This document shows positions 38,757 through 46,786 of a DNA stretch of 64,000 nucleotides, in pieces; the first letter of the stretch is position 1; each line of letters starts with the position of its first letter. The notes beneath the pieces are model-generated. The model saw nothing but the letters and a program-made list of their open reading frames with translations. It was not told the origin of the DNA and made no database searches. Source of the stretch: Ruminococcus flavefaciens ND2009 (lineage in GTDB: Bacteria; Bacillota; Clostridia; Oscillospirales; Ruminococcaceae); contig NZ_KK211349.1 of the NCBI RefSeq assembly GCF_000621785.1, positions 1 to 64,000 on the forward strand. The letters are read 5' to 3'. The translations under genes were made by a program, and so were the position numbers.

Positions 38757-40589
38757 TTATTCTGCAAACATATCCAGAATATCCTGATATACCTTGCCGT
38801 CATCAGCAAAACTGTGCATTGTAAGATTCTCTTTGCCGTTGTTGTTTTCAGTCCATGTAAATGCACCTGTATCGTATATCACTAATTTATAAGCATATTT
38901 TTCATTTGCTCCGACGTAAGAATATTCCTTTTTTGCTTCACCGATCTTTCTGAAAAATACAGTTATTTTCTTATCACTCGGACTAAACTCGCCCGGTCCT
39001 ATTTCTGATGACATATCATAATTATCAAGATATTCAAACAATCTATTCTTATCAATATCATTCTTTTTGATGTCATCGCTGAGGTCAACGGTATAGCTCT
39101 CTTTATCAACTTTAAGCTTGCTGTATATTGTAGTTTCTTCGCTGTTCTCTGTGAAATGAGCGTCAAGTATCTCCCTGAACCTGTTCAGTGAGCTGTCAAA
39201 CTTCAGCCTGTATGCACACTGATGTGTATCGCCGCTCTGTGGGTAGATATAGCCATTTCTGCTGATAATTGCGCCTGCAATATAGAAATCCTTATAGATA
39301 TTCTCATCGCTGACCTCGCAGGTCACCCATTCAAGGGAAGCAAGCTCATTTTTCAGTCCCTCAAAGTCACTGACGGTGACATCGGTGTCCCCTGTGAACT
39401 GTCCGCTGTCCTTGCGGAATTTTGCAGTCTTTCCGTCATAGTTCTCATTAAATGCATCCCGTATAATGTAATCCTGAACGTCTGTGCCGTATTGGTTCAG
39501 TATAAAATGCTCATCAAGCATTTCCCTGAATGCCTCAACGTCGCTGTCATTTTCAAGAGCAAAGCAGGTCCTCATAATATCACCGTTCTCAATACGGATA
39601 ATTCCGTTTCGTGAAATGTACAGACATGAAGTTTCATAATTACCTTCCGAACCATTTAACGCGCTGAGCATATATACGGCATCTGTCATGGGAACAAATC
39701 CCGGATAGACCCAGTCAAACTTCAGAAGGTCTGCCTTTAATGTATTGAAGTTGACGATCTTGTATTCCACAGGTCCGTCATAACTGCCCGACATATAATA
39801 AGCATAATCGCTGTCAATATGATTGAATTTTTCGTCCAGCAGCGATCTCAGACCTTCATTTGCGTCAGGGCTGTTAACTGCCCAGTCGATAGTGTACTTC
39901 ATAAGCATTGCCCTGAGATCATCAAATCCCTCTTCTCCGTTTTTCAGACGGTGATAGGTAACTCTCGAAGCTGACATATCGCTCCATACATAGGTGCCGT
40001 TATTATATACCTGACAGATATATTCCGCAGATTGATCCATAGTCAGATCCAGAAGCTGATAGCTGAAGTCTTTCCCCTGATCCATTCTTCCAAAGCGGAA
40101 ATAAATACATTCACTGCCTAATACGGCGCTATCCTTGCGTATTTCCTCGTTATCACCGTAAGTGTCCATGTAATCAAAGAATTCTGAAGCAGAATTGCAT
40201 AAAACCAGCTTCGCTGCATTTTCTGTCCCATGAGCCGCACCGACCAACATACAGTAATCGTCCTTCTCACTTCTGAGAGCAGCATATATTGAGCCGTCGT
40301 CAACGAACTTATTTCCGTCCTTGTCGGTGATCACGTTGTCGCTGTTTACCTTTGAAAAATGATAGGCTGTTCCGCCTGCGGCTCCTCCTATTATCACGAA
40401 TGCCGCTGCTAAGGCGGCAAACTTTCCCCATCTGCGCCCCGGAGTAATGACCTCCGCCTCTCCGCTGACTATCTCCTCATACTCGGCGTCCTCGGAAGGC
40501 TCGGCGCTCAGCTTTTCCTGCATACGGCTGCGGAAATCATCGCTGCAGCGTATCTTTTTCAGCAGGTCATCGTATTCATTAGGTCTCAT
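38757..40589 (-). CDS. Putative anti-sigma factor with repeated extracytoplasmic domain
   Basis: 610 aa. A cytoplasmic N-terminus (1-51: NEYDDLLKKIRCSDDFRSRMQEKL) is followed by one membrane helix (53-75) and about 530 extracytoplasmic residues. The ectodomain contains four degenerate units, seen as a Y/I-S-x-N-G-x-I core followed by a helix of the form FRE(M/I)LD(E/A)HF. Examples are LYISRNGIIRIENGD, AIISRNGYIYPQSGD, VYNNGTYVWSD and IYDTGAFTWTE. The upstream sigma gene overlaps it by 11 bases, so the anti-sigma role is inferred. Ligand unknown. Confidence 0.75.
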   Translation of the reverse strand: MRPNEYDDLLKKIRCSDDFRSRMQEKLSAEPSEDAEYEEIVSGEAEVITPGRRWGKFAALAAAFVIIGGAAGGTAYHFSKVNSDNVITDKDGNKFVDDGSIYAALRSEKDDYCMLVGAAHGTENAAKLVLCNSASEFFDYMDTYGDNEEIRKDSAVLGSECIYFRFGRMDQGKDFSYQLLDLTMDQSAEYICQVYNNGTYVWSDMSASRVTYHRLKNGEEGFDDLRAMLMKYTIDWAVNSPDANEGLRSLLDEKFNHIDSDYAYYMSGSYDGPVEYKIVNFNTLKADLLKFDWVYPGFVPMTDAVYMLSALNGSEGNYETSCLYISRNGIIRIENGDIMRTCFALENDSDVEAFREMLDEHFILNQYGTDVQDYIIRDAFNENYDGKTAKFRKDSGQFTGDTDVTVSDFEGLKNELASLEWVTCEVSDENIYKDFYIAGAIISRNGYIYPQSGDTHQCAYRLKFDSSLNRFREILDAHFTENSEETTIYSKLKVDKESYTVDLSDDIKKNDIDKNRLFEYLDNYDMSSEIGPGEFSPSDKKITVFFRKIGEAKKEYSYVGANEKYAYKLVIYDTGAFTWTENNNGKENLTMHSFADDGKVYQDILDMFAE

Positions 40590-41073
40590 AGATATAGCCC
40601 TCCTTTTCCAGTTCTGTTTTCAGCTTTTTCCTGCCGCGCTGCAGCAGCGAGCTGACGGTGTTTTCGCTCTTTCCCAGTATCGAGGCTATCTCTCTGATGT
40701 TGTACTCCTCATAGTAATAGAGGAATATCACAGATGAGTATCTCTCGGGGAGCTTTGCTATCCGCTCCCTTATCTCGTTGTCTCTGGGAGTGAATTCACA
40801 GCTCAGCGTATTTGCCAGAGCTTCATCGAGAGGAGTGTCCCGTCTTATACGGGCACTTTTTCTCAGGTTCTTGCAGCGGTTTATTGCTGTACGCAGCAGC
40901 CAGGCTTTCATATGTTCATCGGACTCAAAATCCTGCGGCTTTGTATGGAGTGTCAGAAAGACCTCCTGGGTAATGTCCTCTGCCTCGGGGTAGCTGCCCG
41001 TCATGGCGAAGGCTGCCCGCAGGACCGTGTCGCCGAATTTATTGAATGCATACAGCGCGGAATTATCATTCAT
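40579..41073 (-). CDS. ECF-family RNA polymerase sigma factor
   Basis: 164 aa from ATG 41073 behind AAAGGAGGAATACC. Region 2 (FNKFGDTVLRAAFAMTGSYPEAEDITQEVFLTLH, AWLLRTAINRCKNLRK) and region 4 (LPERYSSVIFLYYYEEYNIREIASILGKSENTVSSLLQRGRKKLK) are well conserved and of SigW/SigV-like length. It overlaps the start of the 610-aa membrane protein by 11 bases. The pair is separate from the other ECF pair at 31 kb and has a different sequence. Confidence 0.93.
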   Translation of the reverse strand: MNDNSALYAFNKFGDTVLRAAFAMTGSYPEAEDITQEVFLTLHTKPQDFESDEHMKAWLLRTAINRCKNLRKSARIRRDTPLDEALANTLSCEFTPRDNEIRERIAKLPERYSSVIFLYYYEEYNIREIASILGKSENTVSSLLQRGRKKLKTELEKEGYIYET

Positions 41074-41268
41074 GGTATTCCTCCTTTCCGTCAGAAGCGT
41101 TGCTTCACTAATATATACAATGCTGAGGAGCATTTCCGTGCAATGTCTGAAAAAAAAGGGCTCACTAATGACCGTTATACTCATATAGCAGTTTTATACG
41201 CAATTTTGAGGAAAGCCATTTTGAAGAAGTGCTTCCCTTAATTCTTTTTCTGAGGACTCTGTTTCGTT

Positions 41269-41338
41269 TTTATCAGGACAGGGCGCTTGATAATATATGC
41301 CTTTTTATTATATTTAAGGCGCCCTGTCCTGATAAAAA
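41269..41338. repeat. Long perfect inverted repeat
   Basis: Roughly 20-bp arms (TTTTTATCAGGACAGGGCGC and its complement) flank an AT-rich 30-base centre that itself is partly self-complementary. It could act as a terminator for either flanking minus-strand gene or be a small palindromic repeat element. Confidence 0.7.
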
Positions 41339-41406
41339 CCAGCCAAAAGTCTTTGGAAAAGGGGTTCGGGGAAAGAACCTTTCCTCAGAAAGGTTTTTCC
41401 CCGATA
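41339..41406. repeat. Palindromic GGGGAAA repeat next to trxA
   Basis: After CCAAAAGTCTTTGGAAAAGG, the sequence GGGGAAAGAACCTTTC pairs with GAAAGGTTTTTCCCC around CTCA. The form is that of common clostridial intergenic hairpins. Its minus-strand reading lies past the trxA stop and may serve as a terminator. Confidence 0.55.
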
Positions 41407-41458
41407 TTTACGTATAAACTTCTATATCAGCACCACGGTTATCGGTGAGTCCTCAGGC

Positions 41459-41791
41459 TTACTTTACGTCGGGATAAACTCCGAGCATATCATAAATGTC
41501 CTCCTTGGGACGAAGTCCCACAGCCTGCTTTACGATAGCGCCGTCCTTGACAACTACCAGAAGGGGGATGCTTTCAACTCTGAAAGCAGCTGCAAGCTCG
41601 GGCTGCTCGTCAACATTTACCTTGCCGACCTTTATCCTGCCGTCAAGCTCATCGGCTATCTCCTCAACTATGGGTGAGAGCATCATGCAGGGACCGCACC
41701 ATGTTGCCCAGAAGTCGAGAAGAATGGGCATACCCTTATAGTTGCGCACTTCCTCGTCGAAGTTTTCCTTTGTGATGATTATTTCATTCAT
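41459..41791 (-). CDS. trxA: Thioredoxin
   Basis: 110 aa, whole thioredoxin fold. The active site WCGPC (31-35) and the cis-Pro (VESIPLLVV) are present. Start behind AGAAGGAGGTCTATT. Last gene of an operon that also encodes a flavodiiron protein and a ferredoxin:thioredoxin-reductase-like subunit. That suggests reduction of this thioredoxin by ferredoxin in an oxidative-stress setting. Confidence 0.93.
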   Translation of the reverse strand: MNEIIITKENFDEEVRNYKGMPILLDFWATWCGPCMMLSPIVEEIADELDGRIKVGKVNVDEQPELAAAFRVESIPLLVVVKDGAIVKQAVGLRPKEDIYDMLGVYPDVK

Positions 41792-41815
41792 AATAGACCT
41801 CCTTCTGATCTGTTA

Positions 41816-42262
41816 TCAAATTTCCTTTGCATACAGGCGGTCGGTATCGCCGCCGTAGTTCACTATATCACGGATATAGGTGTATCCGTATTTCTCATAA
41901 AGTCCCGTATACTCCGTGGGTATATAGGTCTTTGTGAAGCCCAGCTCCTTTGCGAAAGCATTGGCTGAGTTTATAAGCTCGCCGCTTATGCGGCGTCCCC
42001 TTGAACTCTCCGTTACGAAGATGCAGGAGATCCACGGAAATATTTCCGGAAGCGGATAGTAGTCCGTCTTCATTATTGAAGCCATTCCAACTATCTCGCC
42101 GTTCTCAACTGCGGCAAACATACACTCCCAGTCGGTGAACTCCCACTTCCTGAGCATTTCCGCAATGTGCTCCTTTACCTCATACCATGAGCAATTCTCA
42201 ACGAAGCTCATGAGCTGCTGTGCAATAGGTGAGTCCTTTACGACTCTGCTTACGGTCACCAT
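41816..42262 (-). CDS. GNAT-family N-acetyltransferase
   Basis: 148 aa from ATG 42262, the first Met of the conserved region (MVTVSRVVKDSP). The acetyl-CoA site is seen as SCIFVTESSRGRRISGELI, followed by AFAKELGFTKTYI and YEKYGYTYI. The start has no Shine-Dalgarno of its own. It overlaps the end of a 19-codon ORF that does have one, so translation is probably coupled. Alternatively a one-base deletion has split an originally longer N-terminus. Substrate unknown. Confidence 0.75.
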   Translation of the reverse strand: MVTVSRVVKDSPIAQQLMSFVENCSWYEVKEHIAEMLRKWEFTDWECMFAAVENGEIVGMASIMKTDYYPLPEIFPWISCIFVTESSRGRRISGELINSANAFAKELGFTKTYIPTEYTGLYEKYGYTYIRDIVNYGGDTDRLYAKEI

Positions 42263-42315
42263 GAGAAATGCTGGGCTGCCAGCTGAACTTCCTCTTCCAC
42301 TGTTTTGCCATCCAT
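42256..42315 (-). CDS. 19-codon ORF overlapping the GNAT start
   Basis: ATG 42315 follows TAAGGAGAAATATA, the best ribosome-binding site in this gap, and encodes MDGKTVEEEVQLAAQHFSW before TGA. It overlaps the GNAT ATG by 7 bases. Either it is a coupling leader peptide or the severed N-terminus of the GNAT protein after a frameshift. Comparison with orthologues decides this. Confidence 0.4.
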   Translation of the reverse strand: MDGKTVEEEVQLAAQHFSW

Positions 42316-42326
42316 TATATTTCTCC

Positions 42327-42530
42327 TTAATCCTCCAGAGATTTATAGTAGAGCATACAGTGACAGAAGCCCTCAAATGTGGGGTCTGCGATCTGGTCGC
42401 GGAACTCCTTGCACATACACTTGTTCTCGGGAGTCTTTGCCAGTCTGCACGGACAGTAGCCGTCCTTCATTTTCAGACCTTCCTTTATTCTTGCCACTAC
42501 TTCTTTGTCGGGATTGAGTGTAACTTTCAC
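42327..42530 (-). CDS. Ferredoxin:thioredoxin reductase catalytic-subunit-like protein
   Basis: 67 aa from a GTG start preceded by AAGGAGGGACTAAGC. Six cysteines in three pairs: C26-P-C28, C38-M-C40 and C56-H-C58. The plant/cyanobacterial enzyme has CPC, CPC and CHC, so the fold is recognisable, but the middle motif and spacing differ, as in archaeal/clostridial relatives. It carries a [4Fe-4S] cluster next to a redox disulfide and passes electrons from ferredoxin to thioredoxin. A thioredoxin gene is two ORFs downstream. Confidence 0.88.
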   Translation of the reverse strand: MKVTLNPDKEVVARIKEGLKMKDGYCPCRLAKTPENKCMCKEFRDQIADPTFEGFCHCMLYYKSLED

Positions 42531-42551
42531 GCTTAGTCCCTCCTTGTATTT

Positions 42552-43709
42552 TTATTTCATGAGCTCCTCTGCGAGAGCGTCTATCTGCTCAAGGTTTGCA
42601 GCCTTAACAGCAGACTTGATAGATACTGTTGTGTCTGTCCATGTGATGTTCTTGGACTTCTCGAACATTCCCTTTACTACCTTTGCAGCCATGGGAGCCC
42701 AACTTCCGTTCTCGATGATACCGATAGTCTTGTTCTGGTAGTTTCTCTCGGTGAGGTCGAGAATGAAGTGCTTCATGAAGGGGAATATGTCTGCGTTGTA
42801 GGTAGTTGTTGCGATGACAAGCTTGCCGTAGCGGAATGCGTCCTCAACGGACTCAGCCATGTCCTCTCTTGCAAGGTCTGCGATAGCTACCTTTGGGCAG
42901 CCCTTTGCTTCCAGCTTCTCCTTGAGGAGCTCTGCTGCCTTCTTGGTGTTGCCGTATACGGAAGTGTAAGCGATGAACACGCCCTCGGACTCAACGCCGT
43001 AGCCTGACCAGGTGTTGTAGAGTCCCAGATAGTAGTCAAGGTTATCCTTGAGAATTGGTCCGTGGAGAGCACAGATTATCTTTATGTCAAGAGCAGCAGC
43101 CTTCTTGAGAACAGCTTGTACCTGCATACCGTACTTGCCTACGATGCCGAAGTAGTAACGGCGAGCCTCGCAAGCCCAGTCCTCCTCAACGTCAAGAGCG
43201 CCGAACTTACCGAAGGCGTCTGCGGAGAAGAGCACCTTATCTGTGCTGTCGTATGAGAACATTACCTCGGGCCAGTGGACCATGGGAGCGAAAACGAATG
43301 TGAGCTCATGCTTTCCGAGGCTGAGCTTGTCCCCCTCCTTGACCTCCAGCTTGTTTGCGATGTTCATATCCTCGAAGAAGTTGCCTATCATTGTGAAGGT
43401 CTTTGCGTTGCCCACAACAACAGTCCCGGGATACTTGTCCAGAAAGTTCTTCAGGTTAGCGGAGTGGTCGGGCTCCATGTGGTGAACGATGATGTAATCG
43501 GGCTTGCGGTCACCGAGCACCTCAGTGATATTGCTGAGCCACTGGTCTGTGAAGTTTCCGTCGACGGTATCGCAGACTGCTATCTTCTCATCAAGGATAA
43601 TATATGAATTATAAGCCATGCCGTTGGGCACGTCATACTGTCCCTCAAAGAGGTCGAGCTCGTGATCATTGACTCCGATGTAGTAAATGTCGTTGGTTAT
43701 TTTATTCAT
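42552..43709 (-). CDS. Flavodiiron protein (FprA-type oxygen or NO reductase)
   Basis: 385 aa. Metallo-beta-lactamase-like diiron domain (1-245) with the ligand set HHMEPDHSAN, VHWPEVMFSYDS and ALHGPIL, and a C-terminal flavodoxin domain (about 250-385) with the FMN loop YTSVYGNTKKAAE. No rubredoxin domain is fused. The family reduces O2 to water or NO to N2O and protects anaerobes. First gene of an operon with the FTR-like protein, GNAT and thioredoxin. Confidence 0.95.
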   Translation of the reverse strand: MNKITNDIYYIGVNDHELDLFEGQYDVPNGMAYNSYIILDEKIAVCDTVDGNFTDQWLSNITEVLGDRKPDYIIVHHMEPDHSANLKNFLDKYPGTVVVGNAKTFTMIGNFFEDMNIANKLEVKEGDKLSLGKHELTFVFAPMVHWPEVMFSYDSTDKVLFSADAFGKFGALDVEEDWACEARRYYFGIVGKYGMQVQAVLKKAAALDIKIICALHGPILKDNLDYYLGLYNTWSGYGVESEGVFIAYTSVYGNTKKAAELLKEKLEAKGCPKVAIADLAREDMAESVEDAFRYGKLVIATTTYNADIFPFMKHFILDLTERNYQNKTIGIIENGSWAPMAAKVVKGMFEKSKNITWTDTTVSIKSAVKAANLEQIDALAEELMK

Positions 43710-44072
43710 TGGAAATTACCTCTTTTCATTGATTTAAGTGCAGTTTTTTTCCTGCACGCTGTAAAGTAATTATAACATAAATACTATATAATGAAAAGTG
43801 GCATTTGCAACAAATTTAAACTTTTTTCTTGTACTGTCTGCGCTTCAAAAGTGCTCTTTATTTTGTTAAGATATGATATTTTAGTTTGCAGCTGCGAAAA
43901 CTTCTCCCACGGAAAATAGCCTTATTCTCAGGCAGGGGAGTACCTCTCTCAGGCATTCTGCGGTGGGGGAGGGGTTGGTTTTCCACCACCTTTGTACAAT
44001 ATTACTATTGCCGTTTTTCAGAAAAATATGCAGGCTCTCTCCCCTCTCCCCTTGCGAGGCGCCTGACGTAAT
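43710..44072. other. Intergenic region upstream of the flavodiiron gene
   Basis: This holds the AT-rich promoter region of the flavodiiron operon (TATAAT-like on the minus strand near 43770) and a GC-rich stretch with no convincing ORF on either strand (43880-44070). The plus strand shows short polypurine runs, for example around 43960, but nothing I can name. Confidence 0.4.
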
Positions 44073-44157
44073 AAGGGGCTCTGCCCCTTGAACCCTGCCA
44101 GAGGCGCCGCCTCTGGACTCCGCCAAAGGAACAGAGTCCCTTTGGAATCCCGTTCAT
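44073..44157. repeat. Dispersed palindromic intergenic repeat, longer copy
   Basis: Three small hairpins in series: AAGGGGCTCTGCCCCTT (44073-44089), CCAGAGGCGCCGCCTCTGG (44097-44115) and CCAAAGGAAC...CCTTTGG (about 44123-44145), ending GGAATCCCGTTCAT. The last 57 bases recur at 1-57 of this window. No ORF. Confidence 0.7.
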
Positions 44158-44226
44158 GAGCGTCCCAAGCACTCCCCGTGTCGAGGAGCAACTGCCCTTT
44201 CGTTGATACACGGACGTCTTAGCGCC

Positions 44227-44257
44227 GCCGCTCGCTCAGCGGCAAATTATGATTTAT
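44227..44257. repeat. Fragment matching a MITE terminal repeat
   Basis: AAATTATGATTTAT (44244-44257) is identical to the terminal repeat of the element at 20536-20689. It is preceded by a GCCGCT/AGCGGC hairpin (44227-44243). Probably the end of a related, otherwise lost element. Confidence 0.5.
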
Positions 44258-44363
44258 GATATTAAAAATATAGAACAACATCTCCGCTTTTGATTATTGT
44301 GATAAAAAATGAGCATAATATAAATGTGCGCGGAAAATGTTTTGAAAGTAAAGGAGTAAATTT

Positions 44364-44438
44364 ATGCTTGGCTTCGTTTTAGGCAGTATGTTTGGCGGGC
44401 GGAGTGCCTCCGCTGCCAGCGTGCGCTACCGAGAGTAA
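44364..44438 (+). pseudogene. Partial duplicate of the DUF3789-like ORF
   Basis: 24 codons behind AAAGGAGTAAATTT. The first 12 residues (MLGFVLGSMFGG) nearly repeat the next ORF (MFGFVLGSMCGG), then the sequence diverges into RSASAASVRYRE and stops. Shine-Dalgarno and start are almost identical to those of the next ORF, so this looks like a recent tandem duplication whose 3' half was lost or replaced. Confidence 0.5.
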
Positions 44439-44450
44439 AGGAGTAAATTC

Positions 44451-44558
44451 ATGTTTGGTTTCGTTTTAGGCAGTATGTGCGGCGGGGTGGTAGGCGTTGT
44501 TACAATGTGTCTCTGCACAGCAGCAAAGTGGGGAGACCAGCACATCGACCGCCGGTAA
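44451..44558 (+). CDS. Small DUF3789-like membrane peptide
   Basis: 35 aa behind AAAGGAGTAAATTC. One hydrophobic helix (MFGFVLGSMCGGVVGVVTMCLC) followed by a short polar tail (TAAKWGDQHIDRR). This matches the length and pattern of DUF3789 proteins, which are common in clostridia and of unknown function. Recognition is from pattern only. Confidence 0.6.
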   Translation: MFGFVLGSMCGGVVGVVTMCLCTAAKWGDQHIDRR

Positions 44559-44571
44559 CTCCCCTGCCACA

Positions 44572-44603
44572 TAAAAAAAGCGGTACAGCAAAACTGTACC
44601 GCT
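44572..44603 (-). terminator. Terminator of the serS operon
   Basis: AGCGGTACAG (44579-44588) pairs perfectly with CTGTACCGCT (44594-44603). On the minus strand it is followed by TTTTTTTATG. Distance to the serS stop is 12 bases. Confidence 0.92.
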
Positions 44604-44614
44604 CATTATAATCA

Positions 44615-45907
44615 TTACTTCTTCTCGGGAACCTTGATGAGATCCTTTCTCATGTAAGGCTGGAGTGCCTTGGGGATTCGGATAGAACCGTCCTCGTTGA
44701 GGTTGTTCTCAACGAATGCGATGAGCATTCTCGGAGGAGCTACAACTGTATTGTTAAGAGTATGAGGGAAGTACTTGTTTCCGTCCTCGGTCTTTATCCT
44801 TATGCCAAGACGTCTTGCCTGTGCGTCGCCAAGGTTTGAACAGCTTCCTACCTCGAAGTACTTCTTCTGACGGGGTGACCATGCCTCTACGTCGATGGAC
44901 TTTACCTTCAGATCTGCCAGGTCTCCCGAACAGCACTCAAGTGTGCGGACAGGTATATCCAGTGTGCGGAAGAACTCAACTGTATAGCTGTAAAGCTTGT
45001 GGAACCAGTCCATAGACTCCTCGGGCTTACATACAACTACCATTTCCTGCTTCTCAAACTGGTGGATACGGTAAACGCCGCGCTCCTCGATACCCTTTGA
45101 GCCAACCTCCTTACGGAAGCAGGGAGAGTAGCTTGTGAGTGTCTGGGGAAGCTCAGACTCGGGAAGGATAGTGTCGATGAACTTACCGATCATTGAGTGC
45201 TCGGAGGTACCGATGAGGTAAAGGTCCTCGCCCTCGATCTTGTACATCATGTTTGCCATGTCATCGAAGCTCATAACGCCTGTAACGACTGCGCTTCTTA
45301 TCATAAAGGGCGGGATATAATATGTAAAGCCCTTGTCGATCATGAAGTCTCTTGCATATGAGAGAATACAGCTCTGGAGCTGTGCGATGTCGCCCTTGAG
45401 GTAGTAGAAACCGTTACCGCTGGTGCTTCTTGCGCTGTCGATGTCGATACCGTTGACCTTTTCCATGATGTCAACGTGGTAAGGAACCTCGAAATCCGGT
45501 ACAGCAGGCTCGCCGAACCTCTCCACCTCGACGTTCTCGGAGTCATCCTTACCGATTGGAACGCTGTCGTCGATGATGTTAGGAATGACCATCATGATCT
45601 CCTTGATCTCGCCCTCAAGCTTTGTCTCAAGATCCTCCATCTCAGCAAGCTTGTCGCCCAGCTGAGTTACCTCAGCCTTTGCCTTCTCAGCCTCTTCCTT
45701 CATGCCCTTAGCCATGTATCCGCCGATCTCCTTGCTTCTGACCTTGCGGACATTACGGAGGCTGTCGCACTCTGTCTTGGTCTTTCTGTACTCCTCATCG
45801 AGAGCAACTACCTTATCAACAAGCTCCAGCTTTTCGTCCTGGAACTTCTTCTTGATGTTTTCCTTTACCAGCTCGGGGTTGGTTCTAATAAGCTTAATAT
45901 CTATCAT
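44615..45907 (-). CDS. serS: Seryl-tRNA synthetase
   Basis: 430 aa, full length. An N-terminal antiparallel coiled-coil arm (about 30-105) that grips the tRNA-Ser variable arm is followed by the class II catalytic core: motif 2 (SYSPCFRKEVGS...GVYRIHQFEKQEMVV) and motif 3 (NNTVVAPPRMLIAFVENN). It charges tRNA-Ser and also feeds Sec-tRNA where that exists. Last gene of the minus-strand parA-parB run, 11 bases after parB. Confidence 0.97.
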   Translation of the reverse strand: MIDIKLIRTNPELVKENIKKKFQDEKLELVDKVVALDEEYRKTKTECDSLRNVRKVRSKEIGGYMAKGMKEEAEKAKAEVTQLGDKLAEMEDLETKLEGEIKEIMMVIPNIIDDSVPIGKDDSENVEVERFGEPAVPDFEVPYHVDIMEKVNGIDIDSARSTSGNGFYYLKGDIAQLQSCILSYARDFMIDKGFTYYIPPFMIRSAVVTGVMSFDDMANMMYKIEGEDLYLIGTSEHSMIGKFIDTILPESELPQTLTSYSPCFRKEVGSKGIEERGVYRIHQFEKQEMVVVCKPEESMDWFHKLYSYTVEFFRTLDIPVRTLECCSGDLADLKVKSIDVEAWSPRQKKYFEVGSCSNLGDAQARRLGIRIKTEDGNKYFPHTLNNTVVAPPRMLIAFVENNLNEDGSIRIPKALQPYMRKDLIKVPEKK

Positions 45908-45918
45908 ATTTATTCTCC

Positions 45919-46770
45919 TTATTCCTCTTTTGCCAGCTTTTCAGCCAGTGCTGCGAGGTCATTTTTGTCATAAAATTCAAGTATGAGGGCGCCCTTGTTC
46001 TTCCCGTAGTCCACCTTGACCTTTCTGCCAAGGCGCTCATTCAGTGAAAGCTCCATTTCCTTGAAGTAATTGTCTATCTTCTTATTTGAAGTCTCTGCGG
46101 GAGCTTCGATGTGTTCCGCAGACTTCTGTGCAGCCTTCTCTACCTGACGTACGGTCAGACCGCCCTCAGCAGCCTTGAGAGCTGTTGCGATAAGCATTTC
46201 CTCGTCCTCAAAGCCCAGCAGCGCCCTTGCGTGACCTGCGGATATATCTCCGTTTTCAAGCATTTTAAGCACTCTCTCGGGAAGTGAGAGAAGTCTCACA
46301 GCATTTGCAACTGCGGAACGTGACCTGCCCACCATCTTTGCTACCTTTTCCTGAGTCATGCCGAACTTCTCTATAAGCTCGTTATATCCGGCAGCTTCTT
46401 CGACGGGATTGAGGTTTTCACGCTGAAGGTTCTCGATAATGGCTATCTGCATAGTCTCAAGATCCGAAAGCTCACGGATATTTACGGGCACCTCGTCCAG
46501 ACCCAGCATTCTTGCAGCGCGCCATCTTCTCTCGCCTGCCACGATCTGGTAGCCGCCTGTGTCAATTGGTCTGACAACGATAGGCTGAAGCATACCATGC
46601 TCACGGATTGAGTCCGCAAGAGCTGTGATAGCTTCGTCGCTGAAGGCTTTTCTGGGCTGATCCCTGTTAGGCTCTATCTCAGAAGTGCGAAGGGTCTTTT
46701 TTACCTGCACATCGAAATTATTATCGCTGAGCAAGGTATCAAGTCCAGCACCTAAACCACCTTTTGCCAT
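45919..46770 (-). CDS. parB: Chromosome-partitioning protein ParB (Spo0J)
   Basis: 283 aa. The ParB/Srx N-domain with the CTPase signature GERRWRAAR, the helix-turn-helix (EKVAKMVGRSRSAVANAVRLL) that binds parS, and a C-terminal dimerisation part (KVKVDYGKNKGALILEFYDKNDLAALAEKL). It loads at parS and spreads as a sliding clamp to organise the origin and recruit SMC. It sits 16 bases behind parA. Two parS-like sites are just upstream of parA and one lies between mnmG and mnmE. Confidence 0.95.
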   Translation of the reverse strand: MAKGGLGAGLDTLLSDNNFDVQVKKTLRTSEIEPNRDQPRKAFSDEAITALADSIREHGMLQPIVVRPIDTGGYQIVAGERRWRAARMLGLDEVPVNIRELSDLETMQIAIIENLQRENLNPVEEAAGYNELIEKFGMTQEKVAKMVGRSRSAVANAVRLLSLPERVLKMLENGDISAGHARALLGFEDEEMLIATALKAAEGGLTVRQVEKAAQKSAEHIEAPAETSNKKIDNYFKEMELSLNERLGRKVKVDYGKNKGALILEFYDKNDLAALAEKLAKEE

Positions 46771-46786
46771 ATTTTATCCTCATTCG

